A stretch of DNA of 64,000 nucleotides from NCBI GenBank assembly GCA_035362835.1, contig DAOSDY010000001.1, forward strand, positions 1,054,001-1,118,000, in the 5' to 3' direction. Below the pieces are notes generated by a model. It saw nothing but the letters and a program-made list of their open reading frames with translations. It was not told the origin of the DNA and searched no databases. The position numbers were made by a program, and so were the translations under genes. This DNA is from Melioribacteraceae bacterium. Its GTDB lineage: Bacteria; Bacteroidota; Ignavibacteria; Ignavibacteriales; Melioribacteraceae. Of this stretch, positions 46,308 to 55,490 are shown one piece after another (positions within the stretch are counted from its first letter, which is position 1; each line of letters starts with the position of its first letter).

Positions 46308-46841
46308 ATGTTTACCCGAAAGCAGTTCCATCAATTTATCCCTGTTTTTGCAGCCCTTTTATTAACAGTACAAACAGTTCATTCGGGAGACGACGGAAAA
46401 AAAACTGTCTCTGTCAAGTACCTTAGTTACTCCGGAAATTCGGAAATCAACAGGAAGTTCGCCGGGAAATTATCCGAAAGCCTGAAAAAGGAAAATTTCG
46501 AAATAACCGAGAAGGCGGAAGTTGAATTGCTAATCATTACATCAGAAATGGAAAACACAAATCAGATTTTTGTAACAGTTGTTTTTATGCAGGCACTACC
46601 GAAAGAAATAATAGAATTCAACAAAAAACATGAAACATTTTACGAGCATTTAAAGGACAAAAGCAAACTTCCGCAGGAAGGGAAGTTTATAAGAGAGCTG
46701 GTTACCGAAGAGGTGATTAGTCAATACAGAAATCCCGTCGGCTTTCATACTGCGGTTATTAATAAAGATTTATTTGATGATGAATTCGGCAATCTATTGA
46801 AAGAAATAATTGAGCGGGGATTAACAAAGGTCTGTAATTAA
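46308..46841 (+). CDS. secreted protein of unknown function
   Basis: A 177-residue protein with a signal peptide ending at about residue 26 (FAALLLTVQTVHS-GDDG). The mature part is charged and alpha/beta mixed, with 'INRKFAGKLSESLKKENFEI' and a later 'EEVISQYRN' stretch. A strong AAAGGAGG ribosome-binding site precedes it. Its 3' end and trailer are repeated in decayed form at about 47990..48190, implying a former tandem copy. No family recognised. Confidence 0.7.
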   Translation: MFTRKQFHQFIPVFAALLLTVQTVHSGDDGKKTVSVKYLSYSGNSEINRKFAGKLSESLKKENFEITEKAEVELLIITSEMENTNQIFVTVVFMQALPKEIIEFNKKHETFYEHLKDKSKLPQEGKFIRELVTEEVISQYRNPVGFHTAVINKDLFDDEFGNLLKEIIERGLTKVCN

Positions 46842-46847
46842 ATAATA

Positions 46848-46873
46848 GGACCGCTTCCGCCGGGGAGCGGTCC
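46848..46873 (+). terminator. hairpin downstream of 46308..46841
   Basis: GGACCGCT and AGCGGTCC arms around a ten-base loop, then GGTTTCC. T-tract poor, so a weak terminator. Confidence 0.5.
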
Positions 46874-47030
46874 GGTTTCCGAACGATTCTGGAAAAATAC
46901 GGGCCTATTTAAAAACCACCCGGAATTTCCTTGGTATAAAACGTATATGCATTCTAAGGAGATTACAGTTTAATTTGATTTCGGTTTCAACGCTATTCTA
47001 GAACTTATAACACCAAAAACAAGAATAGAT

Positions 47031-47705
47031 TTATTCTAATTTTATACCGAGCAATGGATTCTCGCCATATGAATTTGCGTCTGGCGTTCCCTTTGTAAAT
47101 CCGAGCTTAACAATAAAATAAATAAATCCGACTAGTGGAATAAGAATTATTAACGTCATCAAGCCGGATTTATTAATGTCGTGCCAGCGTTTAGTATAAA
47201 CAGCAAGTGAGATCCAGATACTCATTATTGACCACAGTCCGTAGACAATCCAGATAATTATTTTGGCAAGGCCTACAGCGTCGGTTGTAAATGGGGCGAA
47301 GCCAAGAATCAAGCCAAGCGGGTACATAATGCAATAAGAGATCCAGAATGCTGAGCGCGGAATTCTTCCTTTAAATGAAAAAAGAAAATCCATTAAATCC
47401 AGTTTAATTCGTGTGGCGCTCCAGTTAATAAAAAGAAAAAGTCCAAAACAGGCTGTTCCGAAAAGAACAAACATATTGAGTACATCATACCACTGATAGA
47501 GCGAGTACCGATCTTCTGTAAATTGGGTCAGGATGGAAATAATAAGAAATCCCGGCCAGGTTATTAGATTAATTACAACAGAGGCAAGCAACCATTTTTT
47601 GCCAACGATTTCTTTAATTAAAATTGTAAGAGTGACCGCAAATATAGTAGACACAAGAGCCATTGATAAATTGAAGTACGGAAATATTTCATTTAACCCT
47701 TCCAT
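47031..47705 (-). CDS. DUF805-family membrane protein
   Basis: A 224-residue integral membrane protein. The C-terminal half has the DUF805 features FSFKGRIPRSAFWIS, KRWHDINKSGLMTL and IYFIVKLGFTKGTPDANSYG. The N-terminal half adds two or three extra helices. DUF805 proteins have unknown function. It interrupts the duplicated segment at 46.3-48.2 kb and may have been inserted between the two copies. Confidence 0.87.
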   Translation of the reverse strand: MEGLNEIFPYFNLSMALVSTIFAVTLTILIKEIVGKKWLLASVVINLITWPGFLIISILTQFTEDRYSLYQWYDVLNMFVLFGTACFGLFLFINWSATRIKLDLMDFLFSFKGRIPRSAFWISYCIMYPLGLILGFAPFTTDAVGLAKIIIWIVYGLWSIMSIWISLAVYTKRWHDINKSGLMTLIILIPLVGFIYFIVKLGFTKGTPDANSYGENPLLGIKLE

Positions 47706-47814
47706 TTTAAGTTACTCCAGTTATATTATTAAAAGGTTGAATCCCGGATAAGCGCGGCTGAGTCTTGACAAAGACTATTGATAAATAATCTCTACTGACT
47801 AAATAGGATAATTT

Positions 47815-48190
47815 GAGGAAAGGAGATTTATTTATAATGAATTAATCCAAACGAATTAATTCAATTATTTCAGTAAGATTATTCACCGCATCATGGGTAA
47901 GACAAACGCCATTTATCGCGGTGAGAGGCACGTGGAAATTAATTATTAATAATTTATTCTCCAATATATTTTTCAACACGGAGATATATGATCAATAATC
48001 TCTAGAGCAGCAATTAAACGGGGGTCTGCAGGGATTTGTAATTAAATGATGATGATGCCGTAACCTTACGGGGAGGGGTCCGGATTCAGAACGGATCGAT
48101 CCTATACGGAAGAATTTTTTGAAATTGCCCTTCAATATATCAGAATTATCCTGTTCTAAAGAGAGTACAGTTTAATTTGGTTTTATATAC
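47815..48190 (+). pseudogene. decayed paralogue of the 46308 gene, with trailer
   Basis: The 3' end is recognisable: CGGGG...TGTAATTAAAT, CGGGGAGGGGTCCGGATTC and TTCTAAAGAGAGTACAGTTTAATTTG align to the end and trailer of 46308..46841 (for example 27 of 30 bases in the last block). The aligned reading frame has in-frame stop codons. GAAAGGAGA at about 47820 may be the former ribosome-binding site, but the first part is too diverged to align. The remainder of 47706..48295 shows nothing else. Confidence 0.5.
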
Positions 48191-48295
48191 AGGTTCATTT
48201 TATTTGCATTAGAAGAATGCGAAAATCCTCCTTATTCAAATACGCCCCCTGGCATTTGATTTGATAAACCCGGATAATAAACAAGGGGGAAAAAG

Positions 48296-49024
48296 ATGAA
48301 GAAATACATTTTACTATTTGCCATCCTGCCGCTCATTCTTCTCGGTACCGGGTGCTCGGCTCAGAATATTTTTAAAGCAGAGCCGATTGATGAAAAGGAA
48401 GTTTATAACGGTAGAGAAATAATTACGAAAGAGATGGGCGATGTAATTATTTCCGTTGAATTTGACGGGCAGTCCGAAAACGATTTTGTGTACTACGTAG
48501 AAATAATGAACCGTTCCGGAGAGATTATTCTCGTAAATCCTGCCGGAATTTTTGCCAAAGCCGTAGACCGGAATCTCTCTGAAACCGAAGAATATTTCGG
48601 AACGATGCGCGCGGCAGATCCGGAAAGAGAATTGATGCAAATCAACCGCGAGAAAGAGAGCCGTAAGACTATTCATTCAGTTGCTACCGGACTGAATGCA
48701 GCGTTCGCTCTTCTAAGTATAATAGGAAATCTATCCGACGACGATACGCGAAATGACGGGGCTAAAGTTGTTCACGATGTTTTTGTCTGGGCCGATAATC
48801 AGGCGCGGGAGGAAATCGATTACAGCGAATCTATGAAACATCTCGAATCCCAGAGAAAATTCTGGAAGAATGAAGTGCTAAGAAAAACAGAGCTAAAGCC
48901 CGACGACTCGGTGGGGGGACTCGTATTTATTCCGTTCAATCCGGAAATAAAGTTTTTACGATTAACCGTACCTGCCGGAAATTTAAAATTCGATTTTTAT
49001 TTCAAACAGATCCAGGTTGAATAA
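48296..49024 (+). CDS. lipoprotein of unknown function
   Basis: A 242-residue lipoprotein (MKKYILLFAILPLILLGTGC; lipobox GTGC). A beta-sandwich-like N-terminal half (VIISVEFDGQSENDFVYYVEIMNRSGE ... LVNPAGIF) is followed by a helical stretch and a final beta segment. AAGGGGGAAAAAG is a fair ribosome-binding site. No family recognised. A short hairpin terminator follows. Confidence 0.72.
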   Translation: MKKYILLFAILPLILLGTGCSAQNIFKAEPIDEKEVYNGREIITKEMGDVIISVEFDGQSENDFVYYVEIMNRSGEIILVNPAGIFAKAVDRNLSETEEYFGTMRAADPERELMQINREKESRKTIHSVATGLNAAFALLSIIGNLSDDDTRNDGAKVVHDVFVWADNQAREEIDYSESMKHLESQRKFWKNEVLRKTELKPDDSVGGLVFIPFNPEIKFLRLTVPAGNLKFDFYFKQIQVE

Positions 49025-49036
49025 AACCCGATTGAT

Positions 49037-49060
49037 CCCTGCCGGCTCTTTGCCGGCGGG
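49037..49060 (+). terminator. terminator-like hairpin
   Basis: CCCTGCCGGC and GCCGGCGGG arms (one bulged T) around TCTTT, then an AT-rich tail. It starts about 12 bases after the lipoprotein stop codon. Confidence 0.55.
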
Positions 49061-49154
49061 AATACTTAAATTATTTAATTACTCCAGCTAAGACTTCTCT
49101 TATTGCACGCTTTCAAATTCCTTTATAAGTTTACCGGACAAAATTGCAGATTCG

Positions 49155-50018
49155 ATGAAAACTATTCTTCTCCTATTAACAATAACCGCAGGGATCATCT
49201 TTCCATACGGACATGAATACACTTTCTTAATCCGGTATCTGTTAATGGTAATGCTTTTCTTCTCATTCCTTGATATCAAAGCCAGCCGGGATATAATCAC
49301 CGGGAAACATTTTATAATTCTGTTCACAATAATTTTTTCAGCATCGCTGATATATTTTATTATAAGGCCATTCAGTGATGAACTTGCCCAAACGGCATTC
49401 ATAACCGCAATTGCTCCTACAGCTATTGCGGCGCCGGTTATCACAAGCTTGAAGAGAAAAAAAGTTGAGTTTGTTGCTTTCTCGTTAATACTGAATAATT
49501 TTGCTGTTGCAATCTTAATCCCGTTTATTCTTCCGGTTATATTGCAGAGTAATACCGAAATATCCGTTCTCGATATACTCTTTCCTGTGCTAATCACATT
49601 TTCAATTCCGCTTGCTGCAGCACAGATTCTAAAATTTACTTCACAGCGGGTCTGGAAAAAACTTACTGAATGGAAGGATGTTTCGTTCTATATACTGATC
49701 GCCAATATTTACATCGCAACATCGGACGCTTCAAATTACATTCGCAGTGAATTCTCGTCGAACCTGGAAATTGTAATGATGATAGCGGCATCATCCGCGT
49801 TTTTATGTATTTTCTTCTTCTGTCTCGGCTGGCTCATCGGAGGTAAAGAGTTTCGCCACGAGGCAAGCCAATCCCTGGGTCAGAAGAATAACGCGTTTAC
49901 GATCTGGATTTCTCTTACATTCATGAATCCCGTTTCAGCAATCGGTCCTGTGTTTTATGTATTCTTTCAGAATCTCTACATTTCATACGAACTGCACAAA
50001 CACAGAAATGAAATTTGA
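49155..50018 (+). CDS. BASS-family (bile acid:sodium symporter-like) transporter
   Basis: A 287-residue multi-pass membrane protein. Eight to nine hydrophobic helices include MLFFSFLDIKASRD, ITAIAPTAIAAPVITSL and SLGQKNNAFTIWISLTFMNPVSA, which resemble the bile acid:sodium symporter and arsenite (ACR3) superfamily fold. It lacks an obvious ACR3 cysteine. The solute is unknown. The start has a weak ribosome-binding site. Confidence 0.75.
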   Translation: MKTILLLLTITAGIIFPYGHEYTFLIRYLLMVMLFFSFLDIKASRDIITGKHFIILFTIIFSASLIYFIIRPFSDELAQTAFITAIAPTAIAAPVITSLKRKKVEFVAFSLILNNFAVAILIPFILPVILQSNTEISVLDILFPVLITFSIPLAAAQILKFTSQRVWKKLTEWKDVSFYILIANIYIATSDASNYIRSEFSSNLEIVMMIAASSAFLCIFFFCLGWLIGGKEFRHEASQSLGQKNNAFTIWISLTFMNPVSAIGPVFYVFFQNLYISYELHKHRNEI

Positions 50019-50134
50019 AAAAGTAAATTCATGTTTCCAGCCGGAGATAAAAGTAATCTTCTAAATTGACAAAGAATCCATTTTTTATATATTTGCAATG
50101 CTTCATAAACATTTCACAAAAAAGAGGGCGCATA

Positions 50135-50788
50135 ATGAAAAAGTTACTTGTTTTTTCTTTCCTGTTTATTGCTATCGTAATCAATGCACAGAGCAAATTA
50201 GGGTTTAACGTAAATGCCGGAATAGCTTCGCCCGGTGGAGACTTCGGCGACGTTTATAATATGGGATTCGGCGGAAACGCAGGTTTAACATACGATCTGA
50301 ACGAATCAATACAGTTGTCGGCCTCTGCCGGTTATTACACATTTGCATTCAACAACGAGTATTACAGTGATCTTTTAAAAGAAGCCGGATTCAATGTTAC
50401 CGTTGACGTTGACGCTCCGATCTCAATTATACCGTTGATGGTTGGCGGAAAATATTTCTTCTCGGTTTCAGATTTCAAACCTTATGTGAGTGCAATCGTA
50501 GGACTTCATTTAATGAGTGTATCGGGGAACTCGGTTAATCTCGGAGGAACAAATTACGACATCAGTCAGTCAGCTACCGAAACAAAAGGGGCCTGGGGAA
50601 TCGGTGTCGGATTTTTATATAAAGTTGCGCCGAAGATTTTTCTGAATCTTGATGCAAAAATGAACGGAAATGCTGCCGAAGTAGGAACAAGCACTTCTTT
50701 CCAGACCGGCAATACAACTGTTGAAACCACATCTTCATCAACAACCACATTCATTACTGTTTCTGCTGGTGTTCAGATAGAATTATAA
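50135..50788 (+). CDS. small outer-membrane beta-barrel protein
   Basis: A 217-residue protein with a signal peptide (MKKLLVFSFLFIAIVINAQ) and about eight strands in the style of the OMP_b-brl family (SKLGFNVNAGIASPGG, ISIIPLMVGGKYFF, KPYVSAIVGLHLMS, VSAGVQIEL at the end). AAGAGGGCGCAT serves as ribosome-binding site for the ATG at 50135; the longer ORF is unlikely. A strong hairpin terminator follows. Role unknown. Confidence 0.85.
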   Translation: MKKLLVFSFLFIAIVINAQSKLGFNVNAGIASPGGDFGDVYNMGFGGNAGLTYDLNESIQLSASAGYYTFAFNNEYYSDLLKEAGFNVTVDVDAPISIIPLMVGGKYFFSVSDFKPYVSAIVGLHLMSVSGNSVNLGGTNYDISQSATETKGAWGIGVGFLYKVAPKIFLNLDAKMNGNAAEVGTSTSFQTGNTTVETTSSSTTTFITVSAGVQIEL

Positions 50789-50797
50789 TTCTACAAT

Positions 50798-50823
50798 CCG
50801 GTCCGGAGATTTATCCGGACCGG
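50798..50823 (+). terminator. perfect hairpin after the small barrel gene
   Basis: CCGGTCCGGA and TCCGGACCGG form a ten-base perfect stem around GATTTA, followed by AACCTCTTCTG. T-poor tail but very stable. Confidence 0.65.
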
Positions 50824-50969
50824 AACCTCTTCTGAAAAAAATTTTCTTCTAAAGCAACCTTTCGTCCAAAACCTGCGTCATAAGACTGTTAATTTTTTTA
50901 TCGGATGTTAAATCTGTTTTTATTAACTTATTTGTGTCTCACACAAAAATGAAAGGGGCGAGGGGACAA

Positions 50970-51950
50970 ATGAATAAATTCTTTAAAATTCTTGCATACA
51001 TTCTTGGGGGAGTGTTTGTACTTGTAATTGCATTTCTAATCTACTTTAACTCATCATATCCAAAGGTAGATCCGCCGTCGAATGAAACGGTTGAAATAAC
51101 ACCGGCGAGAATCGCCAGAGGTGAATACCTTGCGAAACATGTGGCTGTCTGTATGGATTGCCATTCATCCCGCGACTGGACAAAATTTTCGGGTCCTCCT
51201 AAATTGGAAACATGGGGAATGGGGGGCGATAAGTTCAGTGAAGAGATCGGTTTCCCGGGAACCCTCTATTCAAAAAATATTACGCCTGCATCTTTGAAGG
51301 ATTGGTCCGACGGAGAACTTATCCGTGCGATCACATGCGGCGTAAATAAAGACGGCAACGCATTCTTTCCACTGATGCCGTATTTAAACTATAATAAAAT
51401 GACAAGAGAGGATCTCTATTCAATTGTTGCATACATCCGCTCTCTCAAACCGGTTGAGAACGAAGTGCCCGAAGGGAGTCTCGACTTCCCTCTCAACTTC
51501 ATCGTTAAAACGATTCCGCCTAAATCATTCAATCCCTCACCGGAACCGGACAGAAACGATCAGCTTAAATATGGAGAGTACGTTACTAAAATGGCGGCGT
51601 GTTTCGATTGCCACACTCAATCGGTTAAAGGGGAATACATTATGGAGAAGGCCTTTGCGGGCGGTGCGGAATTTAATTTCCCCGGCGGCGTTGTAAGAAG
51701 CGCAAATATAACTCCGGACAAAAACACAGGGCTCGGCAGCTGGACGAAAGAACAATTCATTGCAAGGTTCAAAGTAATGGATCCGGACAGCAACCAGATT
51801 CAATCAGTTAACATGACGGATTACAACACTGCAATGCCCTGGACAATGTATGCCGGCATGACCGAAGAAGACCTGGGGGCTATTTACGATTATCTCTATT
51901 CTCTCAAACCGATCTATAATTCCGTTACAAAATGGACTCCTAAAAAGTAG
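50970..51950 (+). CDS. membrane-anchored dihaem cytochrome c
   Basis: A 326-residue periplasmic electron carrier. An N-terminal helix (LAYILGGVFVLVIAFLIYF) anchors it. Two haem sites are present: CMDCH at about residue 61 and CFDCH at about 211, each at the start of a cytochrome c domain, both ending in YIRSLKP or YLYSLKP-like helices with preceding methionines. GAGGGGAC precedes the ATG at 50970. No oxidase or dehydrogenase lies adjacent, so its electron partner is not visible. Confidence 0.9.
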   Translation: MNKFFKILAYILGGVFVLVIAFLIYFNSSYPKVDPPSNETVEITPARIARGEYLAKHVAVCMDCHSSRDWTKFSGPPKLETWGMGGDKFSEEIGFPGTLYSKNITPASLKDWSDGELIRAITCGVNKDGNAFFPLMPYLNYNKMTREDLYSIVAYIRSLKPVENEVPEGSLDFPLNFIVKTIPPKSFNPSPEPDRNDQLKYGEYVTKMAACFDCHTQSVKGEYIMEKAFAGGAEFNFPGGVVRSANITPDKNTGLGSWTKEQFIARFKVMDPDSNQIQSVNMTDYNTAMPWTMYAGMTEEDLGAIYDYLYSLKPIYNSVTKWTPKK

Positions 51951-51957
51951 ACTGTCT

Positions 51958-51990
51958 GGTGCAGACCATCCGTCTGCACCAACATTTTTC
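51958..51990 (+). terminator. intrinsic terminator of the cytochrome gene
   Basis: Perfect nine-base arms GGTGCAGAC and GTCTGCACC around CATCC, then AACATTTTTCTC. This hairpin overlaps the GTG where the longest TSUP ORF would start, which favours a later start for that gene. Confidence 0.85.
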
Positions 51991-52036
51991 TCTAATTTAT
52001 TATAGATTGCCATTCAAAATTTCCGGATCTGAACAA

Positions 52037-52792
52037 TTGAATGATATTATCGCTTCACTCATTCTATTTATTATCGGTGCTATTGCCGCGGTAATAAATG
52101 TAAATGCCGGCGGCGGTTCGTCGCTTACGCTTCCTGCGCTTATTTTTTTAGGACTTGATTCAGCAACCGCTAACGGAACGAACAGAATTGCTATTCTTAT
52201 GCAGAATGTAAGTTCTATTTATACTTTCAAGAAGGCGCAGTACGAACAATTCAACCTCAGCATGAAACTCTCGCTCATTACTCTTCCCGGCGCTGTTCTT
52301 GGCGCCCTCGTTGCGATTAAGATTAGCGATGAATTGTTCAATACCATTCTCGGAATAATAATGATTGCAATTACTTTAACAATGATCTTCCCGGCATCAA
52401 AATCAAAAAAGAATGACGACACCGAGAATAAAAAAATTACAATACCTCTCTTTCTTACATTTGTTGTGGTCGGTTTCTACGGCGGATTTATTCAGATCGG
52501 AATCGGTTTTGTTCTTATGGCAATACTGAACAAGATGATGCACTTCAGCCTTATCTATGTTAACATGCACAAAGTCTTCATCGTATTCATTCTGACAATT
52601 CCTGCTCTCCTTATCTTCATCATTTCCGGTAATGTAAACTGGTACTGGGGTTTAAGTCTGGGACTTGGTAATGCGCTCGGCGGATGGTGGGGAACAAAAC
52701 ACTCTATTAAAAAAGGGGATAAGTTTATTAAAGCCGTCCTTTCTATCGCAATACTTATTATGGCGCTTAAACTTATGAAAATAATCCCGTAA
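52037..52792 (+). CDS. TSUP family (TauE/SafE-like) transporter
   Basis: A 251-residue membrane protein with about eight helices and the TSUP features INVNAGGGSSLTLPALIFLGLDSATANGTNR, PGAVLGALVAIKI and a second-half repeat (GFYGGFIQIGIGFVLMAIL). Such transporters export sulfite or sulfonates, or other anions. The start is uncertain: the GTG at 51959 lies in a terminator, and the TTG at 52037 gives a clean MNDIIASL start with only a weak GGA site. It converges with the MgtC/DUF4010 gene. Confidence 0.86.
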   Translation: MNDIIASLILFIIGAIAAVINVNAGGGSSLTLPALIFLGLDSATANGTNRIAILMQNVSSIYTFKKAQYEQFNLSMKLSLITLPGAVLGALVAIKISDELFNTILGIIMIAITLTMIFPASKSKKNDDTENKKITIPLFLTFVVVGFYGGFIQIGIGFVLMAILNKMMHFSLIYVNMHKVFIVFILTIPALLIFIISGNVNWYWGLSLGLGNALGGWWGTKHSIKKGDKFIKAVLSIAILIMALKLMKIIP

Positions 52793-52801
52793 GTTTTTTC
52801 A

Positions 52802-54058
52802 TCAGACCAGAAGTGTAACTGCGATAACGGGAATATGGATTAACGCAAAGACTCCGAATCTTAAAAAAGTTTCTTTTCTTACATCTTCAGCAAGATATCC
52901 GAAATAAGCGCCTTTCATTATTGTGTTGCTCAAAATCGAAATAAGAATGCCTGAAACAATTACACCCGTTGTAAATCCCGACGAATTAACAAGAGACAGA
53001 ACAAATGGGCTTACATCCGTAACTCCGACAAGAACTGAAAGCGAAAGAATTCCGGATTGACCGAAATATTCTTTTACCAGTCCGGTAATAAAAGATAAGG
53101 CAACGAAGAGAACGGCAAATATAAACGCCGGTCTTATCTCGAACGGGTTCTGAAGTTTCTCCGAGTCACCAAGTTTGGAAACCTTATATTTTTTTGTCGG
53201 AAAATTAAATAGCGATATTGCAAATCCGGTTCCGCTCAGAAATATCATCTGCCACCACAAGGAGGATATTATGGATGGACTAATAATATAGATGAGAACC
53301 AGAAGCCGCAGATACATTACGCTCGATGCGACGAGAACTCCCTGAAGCGCATTTTTCGAAATCTGGTTGTTCTGCTGCGTCATCCTTCCGTATGCAATTG
53401 AAACCGCGGTGCTCGAAACTATTCCGCTTACAAGCCCCGATACCCAGAAGCCGACTTTCTCGCCGAGGCGCTTAGACAAAATATATCCTACAAATCCGAT
53501 CGTTGAAACGAGTATTACTATCTGCCAGACCTTCGATGGGTTCACCCTGAACTGTGTATACTCCTCGTTAGGAAGCACGGGAAGTATAATAAGCGTGACA
53601 AGTAAAAATTTAAGCACTGCAAGAAACTCAACGCGGTCGAGTTTTTCTACAAAATCCTCCAGACGGGCTTTTTCCGAAAGAAGCATTGTGTTTATTATTC
53701 CAAGCGCCATAGACGCCCATATATCTACAAGCATTGCAAGCGCGCCCACAATGAAAGTTAGAAGTGCAGAGAGTTCGGTTGTAACACCGGGCTGATCGTA
53801 CTGAAATTTTGAGAAGTATGAAATTGCGGTAAGTGCCGCAAGCGCTATAAGACCGATCGGCAATATCGATTTCTCTCCCATCGTGAAGAGCCACGCGCAT
53901 CCGAATCCGAATAAACTGATTATCGGGTAAGTCCGGATTCCGCCGAATAAAACTTTTTTATGCTTGCTCTGTGAAGACTCCCGCTCTAGTCCAACTAAAA
54001 AACCCAATGCAAGAGCAACAACTAGTCTTAGCTGTACGGTCCACTCAATTGCTTCCAT
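52802..54058 (-). CDS. MgtC/DUF4010 membrane protein
   Basis: A 418-residue integral membrane protein. The N-terminal half is MgtC/SapB-like (LALGFLVGLERESSQS ... GIRTYPIISLFG) and the rest is a DUF4010 domain with many helices. Such fusions are thought to act in magnesium or general cation homeostasis; none is proven here. It converges with TauE and is divergent from rsgA. Confidence 0.88.
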   Translation of the reverse strand: MEAIEWTVQLRLVVALALGFLVGLERESSQSKHKKVLFGGIRTYPIISLFGFGCAWLFTMGEKSILPIGLIALAALTAISYFSKFQYDQPGVTTELSALLTFIVGALAMLVDIWASMALGIINTMLLSEKARLEDFVEKLDRVEFLAVLKFLLVTLIILPVLPNEEYTQFRVNPSKVWQIVILVSTIGFVGYILSKRLGEKVGFWVSGLVSGIVSSTAVSIAYGRMTQQNNQISKNALQGVLVASSVMYLRLLVLIYIISPSIISSLWWQMIFLSGTGFAISLFNFPTKKYKVSKLGDSEKLQNPFEIRPAFIFAVLFVALSFITGLVKEYFGQSGILSLSVLVGVTDVSPFVLSLVNSSGFTTGVIVSGILISILSNTIMKGAYFGYLAEDVRKETFLRFGVFALIHIPVIAVTLLV

Positions 54059-54359
54059 CTCTCACCGTTAATACAAAGTTGAAAAACCATTCTCAATTTG
54101 CAGAAAATTTTGTGAAGAATAAACAGAGAATGATTAGACCGGTTTTGTCCGGCTTTCTTCCTATTAATGATTTTTTTTATAGATTTACCGTTAGAATTTT
54201 TGATGATTTATTAAAACCATCTTACAACATATCACAACAGCTGCTCTCATTGCATAGCTGCTTATCCTTTAGAGAAATTCTCCGCGGGATAAGTACGTAC
54301 TTTAAAAATGCTTAAGCATATTTAAAAAATTATAACGAATTTTAATTAGAGAGGATGCA
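54059..54359. other. divergent intergenic region, AT-rich
   Basis: About 300 bases between divergent genes. The only features seen are the palindrome ATGCTTAAGCAT near 54308 and the small inverted pair CCGG...CCGG at 54139. No gene recognised; promoters for both sides presumably lie here. AGAGAGGATGCA is the ribosome-binding site of rsgA. Confidence 0.5.
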
Positions 54360-55433
54360 ATGAAATATCTTAGTTCATTGGGATGGAATGATTTCTTTGA
54401 TAATTCATTTAAAAATTTCGATTCCAATACATATAAATGCGGAAGGATCTCCGCTGAAAACAAAACAAATTACTCGGTGCTTACCGGGTCCGGCGAGATC
54501 ATCGGAGAGGTTTCGGGCAGGTACCTGTTCGAAACTGAAAGACAGAGCGATTTACCGAAAGTAGGAGACTGGGTTGTAATAACACTTTTCAATAATAATG
54601 AGTTGGCTGTTATTCATCAGACGCTTCCAAGAAGAACAAAAATATCCCGGAAAAGCGCGGACAGAAAAACAGACGAGCAGATAATAGCCGCAAATGTTGA
54701 CATCGCTTTTATTGTTCAGTCGCTTGACGATAACTTTAACATAAACCGCCTGGAAAGATATCTTTCCGTTGTATATCAGGGCGGGGTAAAACCCGTCGTG
54801 ATTCTGAATAAAACAGACCTCTGTAATGACGTGGAAGAAAAGGTTAAACTTGTTAAAGAAAGGACGGGAATTGAAAATCCGGTTTCTGTCAGTGCTCTTA
54901 ACCGCGATGGTTTGGATGCAATAACAAGTATGATTGAGCCCGGATCAACCATTGTATTCCTCGGCTCCTCGGGCGTTGGAAAGTCGACACTTATAAACGC
55001 GCTCCTTGGATACGACCGCTTCGCAACAAATGAAGTGCGGGAACAGGATTCAAGAGGGAAGCACACTACAACCCGCCGCGAAATGGTTCTGCTTCCCTCC
55101 GGCGGTATATTAATAGACACACCGGGGATGAGAGAGCTCGGTCTCTGGAATGCAGATAATGGGCTGGCTCAAACTTTTTCGGAATTCGATGATTATTCGG
55201 AATCGTGCAAATACTCCGATTGTACTCATACACACGAGATTGGTTGTGCCGTGCTAAGTGCGCTCGAAAAGGGATTTATACCCAAAGAGAGATACGAGAA
55301 TTATCTTAAGCTGCGCAAGGAATTGAAGTACCTGGAATCGAAGCAGAATATCTCCGCCCAGATTGAAGAGAAAAGAAAGTGGAAGATTATTCATAAAGAG
55401 CTGAAGAATTTCAACAAGAAGAACAAGCAGTAA
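54360..55433 (+). CDS. rsgA: ribosome small subunit-dependent GTPase A
   Basis: A 357-residue circularly permuted GTPase: NKTD (G4) precedes the P-loop GSSGVGKSTLIN and then DTPGMRE (G3), as in RsgA/YjeQ. The N-terminal OB-fold is present, and the C-terminal zinc site CKYSDCTHTHEIGC is intact. It checks late 30S assembly. A bidirectional terminator follows. Confidence 0.95.
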   Translation: MKYLSSLGWNDFFDNSFKNFDSNTYKCGRISAENKTNYSVLTGSGEIIGEVSGRYLFETERQSDLPKVGDWVVITLFNNNELAVIHQTLPRRTKISRKSADRKTDEQIIAANVDIAFIVQSLDDNFNINRLERYLSVVYQGGVKPVVILNKTDLCNDVEEKVKLVKERTGIENPVSVSALNRDGLDAITSMIEPGSTIVFLGSSGVGKSTLINALLGYDRFATNEVREQDSRGKHTTTRREMVLLPSGGILIDTPGMRELGLWNADNGLAQTFSEFDDYSESCKYSDCTHTHEIGCAVLSALEKGFIPKERYENYLKLRKELKYLESKQNISAQIEEKRKWKIIHKELKNFNKKNKQ

Positions 55434-55444
55434 AATCAGAACAA

Positions 55445-55483
55445 CGGGGTAATAATTTTCAACGAATGATTTTTATTACCCCG
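55445..55483. terminator. bidirectional terminator between rsgA and the acyltransferase
   Basis: Perfect 11-base arms CGGGGTAATAA and TTATTACCCCG around a 17-base loop, shared by two convergent genes. Confidence 0.75.
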
Positions 55484-55490
55484 GAATATT

